A DNA stretch of 35,891 nucleotides from Desulfobacterales bacterium (GTDB lineage Bacteria > Desulfobacterota > Desulfobacteria > Desulfobacterales > Desulfosalsimonadaceae), in contig JAGYOX010000019.1 in assembly GCA_018399235.1 (NCBI GenBank), forward strand, positions 1 to 35,891, read 5' to 3'. A model generated the notes under the pieces. The model saw only the letters and a program-made list of their open reading frames with translations. It had not been told where the DNA came from and ran no database searches. Positions 1 to 7,851 of this stretch are shown piece by piece. The position numbers were made by a program, and so were the translations under genes. Every line of letters starts with the position of its first letter. Position 1 is the first letter of the stretch.

Positions 1-29
1 ATCACAAATTACAATTTTCGAAACAAAGG

Positions 30-249
30 CTTTACTGCCAAAGTCTCTTGTTATTTCGAGCGGTAGCGAGAAATCTTTGACGACCAAGATTCCTCGTCGC
101 TTTCGCCCTTCGGAATGACATTGGGCGTTTTTTCTATCACCGTCGTTTGGAATTTTGGTCATTGTTATTTGGTGCTTGTTTGTTATTTGTTGTTTGAGAT
201 TTGTGATTTTTGTTTATAGCCTTACTGCCAAAGTCTCTTGTTATTTCGA
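30..249. repeat. Direct repeat pair with a deleted hairpin element
   Basis: A roughly 28-bp sequence (cTTACTGCCAAAGTCTCTTG followed by TTATTTCGA) occurs at about 31-59 and again at 220-249. After the first copy the two-hairpin element continues to base 120. After the second, the sequence jumps from TTATTTCGA straight to ATGACA, as if the inside of the element had been deleted. The stretch between them (121-219) is A/T-rich low-complexity sequence of the 'TTTGTTATTTGAGATTTG' kind seen in other gaps. No gene is visible in 1-379. Confidence 0.6.
51..120 (+). repeat. Two-hairpin REP-like element, copy 1
   Basis: About 70 bp running from TTATTTCGAGCGGTAGCGAG to CCCTTCGGAATGACA. It is made of two short imperfect hairpins, ATTTCGAGC..GCGAGAAAT and ATTCCTCG..CGGAAT. 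Full copies occur at 2001-2070, 4335-4404, 13061-13128 and 20593-20662. Confidence 0.75.
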
Positions 250-267
250 ATGACAGCAGCGTAATGG

Positions 268-382
268 CCATAAAATTTGGGATGGCAAAGAAAAAAGTTC
301 AAGCCCTATTTAAGATTAGGGGGCACGCAAATCCCGAGGGATGCAGCGCAACGAAGAAATTGGACTTTTTACTTTGCCATCA
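268..382 (-). repeat. MITE-like element, copy 1, overlapping the glpK stop codon
   Basis: Read on the minus strand it begins TGATGGCAAAGTAAAAAGTC and ends in the core ...TTTGCCATCCCAAATTTT. It closely matches the core at 4454-4566 and most of 7531-7696. The first three bases, TGA at 380-382, are the stop codon of glpK. The distal inverted end is degraded (CGTAATGGCC in place of CGTAAAAAGTC). Confidence 0.7.
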
Positions 383-1882
383 GGCATAGCTTTTGTAGAC
401 AGCCTTAATCCAGCCGTCATAAAGGCGGTTACGGTCTTCTTCGCCCATCCTGCTGTTCCATTGATGATCGATTTCCCAGTGCTTTCGCAATTCTTCGAGA
501 TCCGACCAGAATCCGACCGCAAGGCCCGCCGCATAGGCGGCACCAAGGACGGTTGTTTCCCGGTTTTTCGGGCAGATTACCGGGAGGCCCAAAATATCCG
601 ACTGAAACTGCATCAAAAGCTCGTTATTCACCATCCCCCCATCGACTTTTAAAGCGGTCAGCCGAATGCCCGAATCCTTTTCCATGGCCTCAAAGATCTC
701 CTTGGTCTGAAAAGCGCTGGCCTCAAGGACAGCGCGGGCAATATGCCCCTTATTGATATAATGGGTAAGGCCGGTGATCACCCCCCGGGCGTCGCTTCGC
801 CAGTGCGGGGCGAACAAGCCGGAGAAGGCGGGGACAAAATAAGCGCCCCCGCTGTCGTCAACCGTCCGGGCGAGGGCTTCAATCTCCTCGGAGGCGGAGA
901 TCAGGCCCAAGTTGTCCCGGATCCACTGGACAAGGGAGCCGGCAATGGCGATTGATCCCTCCAGGGCATAAACCGGTGGCTGGTCACCAATCCGATACGC
1001 CGGGGTGGTAAGCAGCCCCTGGGTGGAATGGACCATCTGTTTGCCGGTATTCATCAGAAGAAAACAGCCTGTGCCATAAGTGTTCTTGGCTTCTCCCGGC
1101 GTGAAGCAGGCCTGACCGAAAAGGGCGGCCTGCTGATCTCCTAAAATGCCGGCAAGAGGAATTTTCTCTCCAAAAACCCCTGACGGTGCGGTATATCCGT
1201 AAACTTCACTGGAAGAACGGATTTCGGGCAGGATCTTTTCCGAAATATCCATGGCGGAAAGCATCTCCTGATCCCAAGCCAGGGCTTCAATATTCATGAG
1301 CATGGTCCGGCTCGCATTTGATACATCTGTAATATGCAGACCGCCGTCCGGACCGCCGGAAAGCCACCACATCAGCCATGCGTCCATGTTTCCAAACATG
1401 ACTTCGCCCTTTTCCATGGCCGATTTCAAGCCGTCCACATTCTCAACCAGCCACCTGATTTTCGGCCCTGAAAAATAGGTGGAAAGCGGCAGGCCCACCC
1501 GGGACCGAAAACATCCCATCTCCCCGTTCACGGCCAGATTATTGCAGATGGGTTCGGTACGGGTATCCTGCCATACAATCGCATTGTAATAGGGTTCCCC
1601 GGTTTTAGGATTCCAGAGTACGGTTGTCTCCCGCTGGTTGGTGATACCAACAGCCGCCAGCTGGCCCGGCTGAATCTCCGCCGTTTTAAGCGCCTCACGA
1701 ATCACTTCATAGGCCTTATCCCTGATCTCTATGGGATCATGCTCCACCCAGCCGGGCCTTGGATAAAACTGCCGGTGTTCCAGTTGGGCCTTGGAAACAA
1801 TTTTTCCGTTGTGGTCAAACACAAAAAACCGGGTGCTGGTGGTTCCCTGATCCACCGCACCGACATAGGCTGGCAATGTCAT
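380..1882 (-). CDS. glpK: Glycerol kinase
   Basis: Phosphorylates glycerol with ATP to sn-glycerol 3-phosphate in the cytoplasm. The 500-residue protein is normal length for a FGGY-family GlpK. It opens with the phosphate-binding motif DQGTTSTR (residues 11-18) and has WVEHDP, the TYGTGCF loop and [10 protein letters not shown] in the expected order. The ATG at 1882 is chosen because AGGAG lies 8 nt upstream; an in-frame TTG at 1906 would place that Shine-Dalgarno inside the gene. No glpF, glpD or glpA is adjacent, so the kinase seems to stand alone. Its stop codon is the first triplet of a repeat element (268-382). Identification is confident; glycerol rather than another polyol is inferred from overall similarity. 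Confidence 0.95.
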   Translation of the reverse strand: MTLPAYVGAVDQGTTSTRFFVFDHNGKIVSKAQLEHRQFYPRPGWVEHDPIEIRDKAYEVIREALKTAEIQPGQLAAVGITNQRETTVLWNPKTGEPYYNAIVWQDTRTEPICNNLAVNGEMGCFRSRVGLPLSTYFSGPKIRWLVENVDGLKSAMEKGEVMFGNMDAWLMWWLSGGPDGGLHITDVSNASRTMLMNIEALAWDQEMLSAMDISEKILPEIRSSSEVYGYTAPSGVFGEKIPLAGILGDQQAALFGQACFTPGEAKNTYGTGCFLLMNTGKQMVHSTQGLLTTPAYRIGDQPPVYALEGSIAIAGSLVQWIRDNLGLISASEEIEALARTVDDSGGAYFVPAFSGLFAPHWRSDARGVITGLTHYINKGHIARAVLEASAFQTKEIFEAMEKDSGIRLTALKVDGGMVNNELLMQFQSDILGLPVICPKNRETTVLGAAYAAGLAVGFWSDLEELRKHWEIDHQWNSRMGEEDRNRLYDGWIKAVYKSYA

Positions 1883-1903
1883 GGACGATTCTCCTAGTAA
1901 ATT

Positions 1904-2180
1904 CAAGGTTCAAGGTGTAAGGTGCAAGGTACAAGGTTTAAGGTTTAAGGTATAAGGTTAAAAAAATCAAAAGCTTAGTGCCTCAGTGCCTTTTACTTAT
2001 GTCATTCCGAGGAGCGAAAGCGACGAGGAATCTTGTTTGTTAAAGATTTCTCGCTATAGCTCGAAATGACAAAACCGGACGAATCTCGTCAGTGCCTTAG
2101 TGCCTTTACCCGGCAGTAAAAGTTACTTATAGGTTCGCTCCCGGCCCGCGGCCGGGAGGAACGCTCCCAAGTATAAGGTT
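1904..2180 (+). repeat. Composite intergenic unit interrupted by a two-hairpin element
   Basis: Module order: AAGGTNTAAGG heptads (1906-1960), TTAAAAAAATCAAAAGCTTAG, CAGTGCC repeats, then AAAGTTACTTATAGG and a perfect GC hairpin CTCCCGGCC-CGC-GGCCGGGAG at 2138-2158. The same order is seen at 20401-20554 and 35547-35891. Here a 70-bp element (2001-2070) splits the CAGTGCC module. Together with the operator-like region this fills the 492-bp gap between glpK and the hydrolase gene. Confidence 0.7.
2001..2070 (-). repeat. Two-hairpin REP-like element, copy 2
   Basis: Starts GTCATTCCGAGGAGCGAAAG and ends GCTCGAAATGAC. It is the reverse complement of the copy at 4335-4404 with one mismatch in 70 positions by eye (CTATAG versus CGATAG). 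The pair flanks the alpha/beta hydrolase gene in opposite orientation. Confidence 0.85.
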
Positions 2181-2195
2181 CAAGGTGCCCGGTAT

Positions 2196-2306
2196 TATGT
2201 TTAACATACCGATTTAATGGAAACCACCTTATTTTTAAATTCGTATTATAATACCTGACGTTAGTGTCAGATTATTATTGACTTTCTATTGCTATTCCTG
2301 ATAAAA
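2196..2306 (+). promoter_or_regulatory. Probable promoter/operator region of the hydrolase gene
   Basis: Three dyads precede the gene: TATGTTtAACATA (2196-2208), the perfect palindrome GTATTATAATAC (2243-2254) and CTGAC-GTTAGT-GTCAG (2255-2270). A possible sigma-70 promoter follows: TTGACT at 2278-2283 and GATAAA at 2300-2305, 16-bp spacer. The dyads could be operator sites. No regulator can be assigned from the sequence. Confidence 0.4.
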
Positions 2307-2374
2307 AGGCTTAAATAATAAATTTAGGGATAGCTGATAAACTAATGCTTCAGCCTATCAGGAAATAACGCCAA

Positions 2375-4204
2375 ATGATTGAAAAAAACGAGATGGATCA
2401 AGAAACTATGGACCTTGATCCCCTGAAAAATCAGCCCCCCCTGCCCGCAGTGTTTCTTCAAAATTTAAAATGGGAGTTTTCATTAGACATTGTTTCAAGC
2501 CGGGTGCAGCGCTTCAAAAAAACGGCCGTGCGTTTTTTTACCAATGATTTGACTGCGCGCTGGATAAACTTTACCTACGACCTTTACAGCAAAATTTATC
2601 AGGGGCAATTGCGGCTGGGCCTTCCTGTTTCAAAAGAATTATTGAAATCCAGGGAGGAAATCCGGTCTCGGGCAGCGGGAAAACTGGCGCTGACCCTGTA
2701 TCATATATCCCTCCAGGTAACCGGCATCCGGATACCCCGAGTCGATATTAAAAGTATTCTAATGGGCGAGCTTGAAGCCGGCAACCTCCGGCTGACTGAA
2801 GATGTCATCATTCTTACCCGCAGTCAGCTAAAACACCTGGCATTAAACCGGTGCAAAATTCCGGGATACTTTTTCTCCGCCATCCTTGAGGAAGCCACCC
2901 GGCGGCGGATCCTGAAAGAAACGCTTAAAAACAATCGTCTCCCCGCCTATTTTGACAGCGAAATAGAGGAAAATGAGCAAAACGGCCGGGGCGATTATGA
3001 ATTTGTTTATTACCGGGATTACACCGATGAAGGAAAAGAGATAAAATTCCGGCGGATCGTCAGTATCGAGGCAGTTACCGCCGGGGATAACCGGCCGTCC
3101 GTCATCCTGATACCCGGATTTGTAAATAACAGCAACTGTTATAACCTTTCCAACAAACAGTCTCTGGCCAAAGACATGGCTGATAAAGGCCAATGGGTCT
3201 ATTTATTTGATCCCAGGGGGATGGGTATCAACGAAGGCAAGTTTGACCCGTGGTACACCGTTGACACACTAATCGATTATGATCTGCCCACAGTTCTTCG
3301 CTTTATCTATAACCGCAGTAAAAAGAAACCCGCATTCCTGGTCGGCCACAGTATGGGCGGGATCATTGCTGAAAACATGGTGTTGAACTGGAGTATCCGG
3401 AAGCATTTGAATCACATCGAGGATTTGAGTGCAGAACAAAAAGCTATGCTTAACCAAGTTCTGCCGCCCGCCGATGTCGCCGCTGAAAACTTGAAGCAGG
3501 TTCGCGGCATTATTTCTATGGGCGCACCCAAGTTTTTCAACCGGTATTCGCATGTGTTTTACCCGACCGCCCTCTGGCTGAACCATCTGGCCCGAATTTT
3601 CCGAATGCAGCAGGTGCCGGTTAAAGAGGCCATGTTGTTTTTATCGCAAATGCCGGGTTTAAGCCATGCCACCAACCAACTCCTAAAAACCAACGTGGGG
3701 GACCTAAATTTCCTGATGTGCCCGGAAAACCATTCTTCCAGCAACTTTTTTACCAAACTTTACATTCAAAATGCGATTGAATCCGTCCCCCTGGGACTGG
3801 GATTTCAGTTTCTCAAAGCCATCTATAACGGTGAAGGTTTCAAGCGCATGGATCAAAGCCGGTTCAATTATTCGACCCACCTGAACTATTTCGAAAAAGA
3901 CATCCCCCTGTTTCATATCTGGGGGGACAAAGACCCCCTTGCGGCGCCCGAGAATGTTTATTACAGCAAATCCTACCCGCATAAGCGCAAAAAAATATAC
4001 CATATTGAATCACCGAAGGACATCGAGCGGATCGACATCCCGGAGACGAAAAGTCAGGTAATTGATTTTATTATTGAAAATGCCAATCACCTGGATCTTT
4101 TATATGGCAAAGTGGCCGAGGAGATTATTTATCCGCTCCTGCTGAAAATCATTGAACAGGTCTGGAGCGATTGGTCATATGAAGAGGAGAAGGTTTCCGC
4201 CTAA
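2375..4204 (+). CDS. Large alpha/beta-fold hydrolase
   Basis: A 609-residue protein with no signal peptide. Residues 1 to about 220 form an N-terminal region I do not recognise. The catalytic domain starts near residue 245 with VILIPGFVNNSNCYNLS, a lipase-like oxyanion strand, followed by LFDPRGMG. The nucleophile elbow GHSMGG places the catalytic serine at residue 326. GDKDPL supplies the likely acid (Asp520) and ENANHLDLL the histidine (His572). The layout recalls acid-lipase or PHA-synthase-like hydrolases, so an ester of a hydrophobic acyl group is a plausible substrate, but none can be named. It appears to be a single-gene unit with its own dyad-rich upstream region, flanked by inverted 70-bp repeats. 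AGGA lies about 10 nt before the ATG. Confidence 0.85.
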   Translation: MIEKNEMDQETMDLDPLKNQPPLPAVFLQNLKWEFSLDIVSSRVQRFKKTAVRFFTNDLTARWINFTYDLYSKIYQGQLRLGLPVSKELLKSREEIRSRAAGKLALTLYHISLQVTGIRIPRVDIKSILMGELEAGNLRLTEDVIILTRSQLKHLALNRCKIPGYFFSAILEEATRRRILKETLKNNRLPAYFDSEIEENEQNGRGDYEFVYYRDYTDEGKEIKFRRIVSIEAVTAGDNRPSVILIPGFVNNSNCYNLSNKQSLAKDMADKGQWVYLFDPRGMGINEGKFDPWYTVDTLIDYDLPTVLRFIYNRSKKKPAFLVGHSMGGIIAENMVLNWSIRKHLNHIEDLSAEQKAMLNQVLPPADVAAENLKQVRGIISMGAPKFFNRYSHVFYPTALWLNHLARIFRMQQVPVKEAMLFLSQMPGLSHATNQLLKTNVGDLNFLMCPENHSSSNFFTKLYIQNAIESVPLGLGFQFLKAIYNGEGFKRMDQSRFNYSTHLNYFEKDIPLFHIWGDKDPLAAPENVYYSKSYPHKRKKIYHIESPKDIERIDIPETKSQVIDFIIENANHLDLLYGKVAEEIIYPLLLKIIEQVWSDWSYEEEKVSA

Positions 4205-4334
4205 TACCCAATACCTAAAACCTAATACCTTGAAGTTACTTAGAAGTAACCCCCCGGGACCCGAGGGTCGGGACCGAGCTTAAAAGTAACTTTTACTGTA
4301 TGCTTGAAGGCACTGAGACAATTCATCCAATTTT
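4205..4334 (-). repeat. Composite intergenic unit, reverse orientation
   Basis: Reverse-oriented heptad module (TAATACCCAATACCTAAAAC), GAAGTTACTTAGAAGTAAC and an imperfect GC hairpin around CCCGGGACCCGAGGGTCGGG (about 4250-4275), then AAAAGTAACTTTTACT and GGCACTGAG. It matches the modules at 1904-2180 read backwards. With the next two repeats and an A/T-rich stretch at 4567-4660 it fills the 540-bp gap; no gene is seen there. Confidence 0.65.
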
Positions 4335-4404
4335 GTCATTTCGAGCGATAGCGAGAAATCTTTAACAAACAAGATTCCTCGTCGCTTTCGCTCCTCGGAA
4401 TGAC
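4335..4404 (+). repeat. Two-hairpin REP-like element, copy 3
   Basis: Runs from GTCATTTCGAGCGATAGCGA to GCTCCTCGGAATGAC, 70 bp. It is nearly identical to the reverse complement of 2001-2070. Confidence 0.85.
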
Positions 4405-4453
4405 AGAGAGTTAAATTTCTGGAATAATAATATATATTTTCAAGTTACTTAGG

Positions 4454-4566
4454 AGTCCAATATCTGCGTTGCGCTGCATCCCTCGGGATTTGCGCGCCCC
4501 CTAATCTTAAATAGGGCTTGAACTTTTTTCTTTGCCATCCCAAAATCGCTTTTTACGAGTCCATCA
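4454..4566 (+). repeat. MITE-like element, copy 2
   Basis: Core from GTCCAATATCTGCGTTGCGC through ATTTGCGCGCCCCCTAATC and TTTGCCATCCCAAAATCG to the right end GCTTTTTACGAGTCCATCA, whose reverse complement starts TGATGG. The left end lacks the CGTAAAAA part and is joined to AGTTACTTAG of a composite module, so this copy is truncated on the left. Confidence 0.75.
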
Positions 4567-4744
4567 GGTTTGTTATTTGAGATTTGTAATTTGTTTGTTA
4601 TTTGAGATTTGTAATTTGTAATTTGTTTGTAATTTGGTGCTTGAAATTTGTGATTTTAAACAAACATGCAAAGGCAGAGTCCTCTATCTCTGCCGGATCT
4701 GGCCCAAAAGATCAGGTTTTTCAAAACTAAATAAAGGGGGGATT

Positions 4745-5839
4745 ATGAAAAAACTGTTCACCGGGATTGTTGTTTTAGTTTTTTTTCTCGTCATTTATCT
4801 TTTGACATGGCCGGTACCCATCGACCCAAAAGCCTGGGAGTCGCCGCCAAATCCCGGATACACCGGGGATTTTGAAACTAACTCAAGGCTTTCAGGTATT
4901 GAAAGGCTTCCTCTGGGCGGATTGCATGGTCCGGAGGATATCGCCATTGATGACCAAGGATGGATTTATGCCCCCACCCACGAGGGGGTAATCGTCAGAC
5001 TGAAAAACGATACCGGCACACCTGAAAAATGGGCTAATACCGGCGGCCGGCCGTTGGGTATTGATTTTGACGCCCATGGGAACCTGATTGTCGCTGACGG
5101 CTATCGCGGCCTGCTATCCGTAAACCCGGAAGGAGAGATCCGCACGCTTGCCACCGAAGCCGACGGCAAAGTGATCCGGTATGCCGATGATGTGGATGTC
5201 GCCGCAGATGGAAAAATTTATTTTTCAGATGCATCCACGAAATTTGCGCCTCAGGACTTTGGCGGCACGCTGGAGGCGAGTCTTGTAGACATAATGGAAC
5301 ATGGCGGACAAGGCCGCCTGCTGGTATATGATCCTGAAACCGGAAAAGCCAAGACCCTGATCGATGGACTTAACTTTGCCAACGGAGTGGCCGTAAGCCC
5401 TGACCAACGGTTCGTGCTGGTCAATGAGACCGGCTCCTACCGCGTTTTACGCTATTGGCTAAAAGGACAGAAAAAAGGCACGGTTGATCCAATCATCGAG
5501 GCTTTGCCGGCATTTCCGGATAACATTTCCACGGGTCAGGCGGGCCGTTTCTGGGTTGCCCTGGTTTCTCCCCGGAATCCGCTTCTTGACAAACTCTCCG
5601 ATAATCCGTTCATACGGAAAATGATCCAGCGCATCCCGTCGGGCCTAAGGCCAAAGGCGGAAGCCTACGGTCATATCATTGCCATTGATGCAACCGGCAG
5701 GGTCACACAAAACCTTCAAAACCCGAATCCCACGGTCCCACTAAACACCAGTGCCACCGAAACCGACGACTATTTATACATCGGAAGCCTGGCAACGGAT
5801 TTCATCCCCCGCCTGCCCAAATCCAAAGCAGGGCTCTGA
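4745..5839 (+). CDS. Membrane-anchored SMP-30/strictosidine-synthase-like beta-propeller protein
   Basis: A 364-residue protein with a single hydrophobic N-terminal segment (about residues 4-24, LFTGIVVLVFFLVIYLLTW) acting as uncleaved anchor or signal, so the propeller should lie outside the cytoplasmic membrane. Family signatures include LHGPEDIAIDDQGWIYA, DGLNFANGVAVS and FPDNISTG, typical of the strictosidine-synthase/APMAP branch of the SMP-30/gluconolactonase superfamily. Members are calcium-dependent lactonases or esterases; the substrate here is unknown. The ATG at 4745 follows AAAGGGGGG, a strong Shine-Dalgarno, and replaces a longer in-frame extension starting at 4634 that runs through repeat DNA. 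The thioesterase gene begins 113 bp downstream. Confidence 0.85.
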   Translation: MKKLFTGIVVLVFFLVIYLLTWPVPIDPKAWESPPNPGYTGDFETNSRLSGIERLPLGGLHGPEDIAIDDQGWIYAPTHEGVIVRLKNDTGTPEKWANTGGRPLGIDFDAHGNLIVADGYRGLLSVNPEGEIRTLATEADGKVIRYADDVDVAADGKIYFSDASTKFAPQDFGGTLEASLVDIMEHGGQGRLLVYDPETGKAKTLIDGLNFANGVAVSPDQRFVLVNETGSYRVLRYWLKGQKKGTVDPIIEALPAFPDNISTGQAGRFWVALVSPRNPLLDKLSDNPFIRKMIQRIPSGLRPKAEAYGHIIAIDATGRVTQNLQNPNPTVPLNTSATETDDYLYIGSLATDFIPRLPKSKAGL

Positions 5840-5952
5840 CCTATGCCAGGAATGCATGGATAAAAAACCCGGTTCGCTTGTTTTTGGATAAATCTGTCTT
5901 ATTTTTCCTGTTTGGAATTGCAAAATTTATCCATGCCACTATTTTAGTCTTA

Positions 5953-6372
5953 ATGGACGAGCAGCTCAAAAAAGACATATTCAATGCGGTCGAGAATGAA
6001 CCGTTTGCCAGGCACCTGAACATATCACTGGTTGCATTGGAGGAAGGCTACTCCCGGGTAGAAATGGTTTATGATCCGTCTCAGATGAATAACATTTATC
6101 AACGGGCGCATGGGGGAGCGATTTTTACCCTGATCGATGAAGCATTTGAAACCGCCAGCCAGACCGGGGGACGCATAGCCGTGGCATTAACTGTCAACGT
6201 AACCTATATGGCACCGCCGGAAAACGGGTCCCGGCTGACAGCTGAAGCCAAAGAACTCAAAAGCTCAAACAAAATCAGTAACTTTGATATTACAGTGACG
6301 GATGAGAACAACCAACTGATTGCTGCGTGCCGGGCAACGGCCTACCGGACCGGAAAACCCGTTACTTTTTAA
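5953..6372 (+). CDS. PaaI-type hotdog-fold thioesterase
   Basis: A 139-residue single-domain hotdog protein. The motif HGGAIFTLIDEAFETA is the hallmark of the PaaI/YdiI group, in which the acidic residue on the central helix activates water to hydrolyse an acyl- or aryl-CoA thioester in the cytoplasm. VALTVNVTYMAPP is the expected following strand. The start is uncertain: the ATG at 5953 gives a normal-length protein but has no clear Shine-Dalgarno, and an upstream in-frame TTG at 5878 would add 25 hydrophobic residues not typical of the family. It lies between the SMP-30-like gene and a response regulator on the same strand. The substrate cannot be inferred. Confidence 0.85.
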   Translation: MDEQLKKDIFNAVENEPFARHLNISLVALEEGYSRVEMVYDPSQMNNIYQRAHGGAIFTLIDEAFETASQTGGRIAVALTVNVTYMAPPENGSRLTAEAKELKSSNKISNFDITVTDENNQLIAACRATAYRTGKPVTF

Positions 6373-6390
6373 CCGGCCGTTGCCTAATAA

Positions 6391-6400
6391 CCTGATCAGG
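6391..6400. promoter_or_regulatory. Short perfect palindrome upstream of the response regulator
   Basis: CCTGATCAGG is a perfect 10-bp dyad 55 bp before the regulator's ATG. It could be an operator or chance. No T-run follows, so it is not a clear terminator. Confidence 0.25.
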
Positions 6401-6454
6401 CTGCCTGCGGGATAAAGAAGGCGGCTAAATTTCTTTAAAAAGGATTGATAGCGT

Positions 6455-7126
6455 ATGAAGACAGTTAAAATTTTGCTTGCCGATCATCATTTGATGGTAA
6501 GAGAGGGACTAAAGCTCCTGCTGGAACGGGAAAGCCGTTTTAAAGTGGTCGCGGAAGCCGCCAACAGCCAGGAAACATTGGAACTTGTAAAATCCGAAAA
6601 GCCGAACATCGTTCTACTGGATTTAACCCTGCCAATACTGTCCCGCTTTGACATTATCCAGCTTGTCAAAGAACTCTCTGCTAAAACCAAAGTGATTGTG
6701 GTGAGTAAAAGCATTAAACAATCCCATGTTCGCCAGTCGTTACAGGGCGGAGCCCGCGGATATATTTTGAAAACCGCATCGTTTTCAGAGCTTGCCGAGG
6801 CGATTCGTACTATTAGCGAAGGAAACTATTACCTGAGCTCTGAGATTAAAACCGACATCATTGACCATTTTATCAAACAAACCGACGAGGGCCCGGTCCA
6901 TAACAAGTATAACCTCCTTACCAAACGGGAAAAAGAGGTTTTCCGGTTGCTGATTTCCGGAAACACCACAGAGGAAATCGCCACACTGCTTAGCATCAGC
7001 CCGAAAACAGTAGCCAAGCACCGGGCAAACCTTATGGAAAAACTGGAAATTTTTAATATTGCGAGCCTGGTCCGATACGCGATCAAAATCGGCATCATCG
7101 ACAGCGAAAGTGACTTAACGGTTTGA
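6455..7126 (+). CDS. NarL/LuxR-type response regulator, orphan
   Basis: A 223-residue cytoplasmic transcription factor: receiver domain (about 1-125) and a C-terminal LuxR helix-turn-helix (about 155-215, LTKREKEVFRLLISGNTTEEIA). The likely phospho-acceptor is Asp56 in LLDLTLP, with Ser84 and Lys106 (GYILK) at the conserved switch positions. The acidic pair that binds Mg, usually DD in 'ADDH', reads Asp10-His11 (LLADHHLMVREGL), so one acid is replaced by histidine. No histidine kinase is encoded nearby, so its partner is unlinked or it is phosphorylation-independent. AAGGA lies upstream of the ATG. Targets are unknown. Confidence 0.92.
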   Translation: MKTVKILLADHHLMVREGLKLLLERESRFKVVAEAANSQETLELVKSEKPNIVLLDLTLPILSRFDIIQLVKELSAKTKVIVVSKSIKQSHVRQSLQGGARGYILKTASFSELAEAIRTISEGNYYLSSEIKTDIIDHFIKQTDEGPVHNKYNLLTKREKEVFRLLISGNTTEEIATLLSISPKTVAKHRANLMEKLEIFNIASLVRYAIKIGIIDSESDLTV

Positions 7127-7136
7127 GGGGGAAGGG

Positions 7137-7275
7137 GGAAGGTATAGGGTTTAAGGTGTAAGGTTTAAGGTATAGGGTTTAAGGTATAGGGTTTAAGGTG
7201 AAAGGTTTAAGGTATAGGGTTTAAGGTGTAAGGTTTAAGGTATAGGGTGTAAGGTACAAGGTTTAAGGTGTAACT
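7137..7275 (+). repeat. Degenerate heptanucleotide array, forward
   Basis: About 19 head-to-tail units of a 7-bp motif, AAGGTTT / AAGGTAT / AGGGTTT / AAGGTGT. Short runs of the same units appear at 1906-1960, 7440-7510, 20418-20450, 31137-31200 and 35605-35645. Confidence 0.85.
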
Positions 7276-7346
7276 GGCGCTAAAGGTTTCAGTGTTCAGG
7301 TGTCAGGATAAGTTTAGCGTCTTTACTGAAACCTGACACCTGAAAC
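7276..7346. repeat. Nested inverted repeat
   Basis: Outer arm CGCTAAA (7278-7284) pairs with TTTAGCG (7313-7319). TCAGGTGTCAGG (7296-7307) is perfectly inverted as CCTGACACCTGA (7332-7343). The arms interleave, so alternative hairpins compete. Confidence 0.65.
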
Positions 7347-7371
7347 CTATGGTTCGCCTTTTTCCCTAAGC

Positions 7372-7432
7372 CAATTCCTATTCGGTTTATCGAAATTTGT
7401 ACAATCAATGTAGCGGAAGGCTTTAGCCTTCT
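7372..7432 (+). repeat. 61-bp dispersed repeat, copy A
   Basis: CAATTCCTATTCGGTTTATC...TTTGTACAATCAATGTAG ending in the hairpin GAAGGCTTTAGCCTTC. The inverted partner is at 17793-17856, with only a few mismatches by eye. Confidence 0.75.
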
Positions 7433-7530
7433 AAGTAACTTAACGGTTTAAGGTATAGGGTTTAGGGTATAAGGTTAAAGGTACAAGGTTTAAGGTTCAC
7501 GGTTCATGGTTAAATTCCAAATTACAATAC

Positions 7531-7696
7531 TGATGGCTTCGTAAAAAGTCCAATATCTGTGTTGCGCTGCACCCCTCGAAATTTCACGTACAGCTAAGTA
7601 CGCTGCATTTCTCGGGATTTGCGCGCCCCCTGATCTTAACCGGGGCTTGAACTTTTTACTTTGCCATCCCAAAATCGACTTTTTACGAGACTGTCA
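7531..7696 (+). repeat. MITE-like element, copy 3, both ends intact
   Basis: 166 bp with inverted ends: left TGATGGCTTCGTAAAAAGTC and right, reverse-complemented, TGACAGTCTCGTAAAAAGTC, matching at 16 of 20 positions with a perfect 11-bp inner CGTAAAAAGTC. It carries about 35 extra bases relative to copies 1 and 2 (TTTCACGTACAGCTAAGTAC region, 7584-7613), which look like a partial internal duplication of the CTGCA..CTCG segment. No coding capacity. Confidence 0.8.
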
Positions 7697-7846
7697 AATC
7701 TCAAATCTCAAAAAACAAACAATACCCAAATTCCAATGACCAAAATTCAAAACAACGGGACATTCGACAAAAGAGGGGGTGTTTTAAAAATTGGGATTTG
7801 ATTTTTGGAATTTGTTTGAAATTTGAATATTGTAATTTGGGATTTA
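7695..7846 (+). repeat. 155-bp dispersed repeat, copy A
   Basis: From CAAATCTCAAATCTCAAAAA through CAATGACCAAAATTCAAAAC to GAATATTGTAATTTGGGATT. Nearly identical in inverse orientation to 31201-31360. Confidence 0.8.
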
Positions 7847-7851
7847 ACCAT

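Noticed and set aside
341-955. Plus-strand frames antisense to glpK
   Set aside because: Opposite strand of a full-length glycerol kinase; no recognisable domain.
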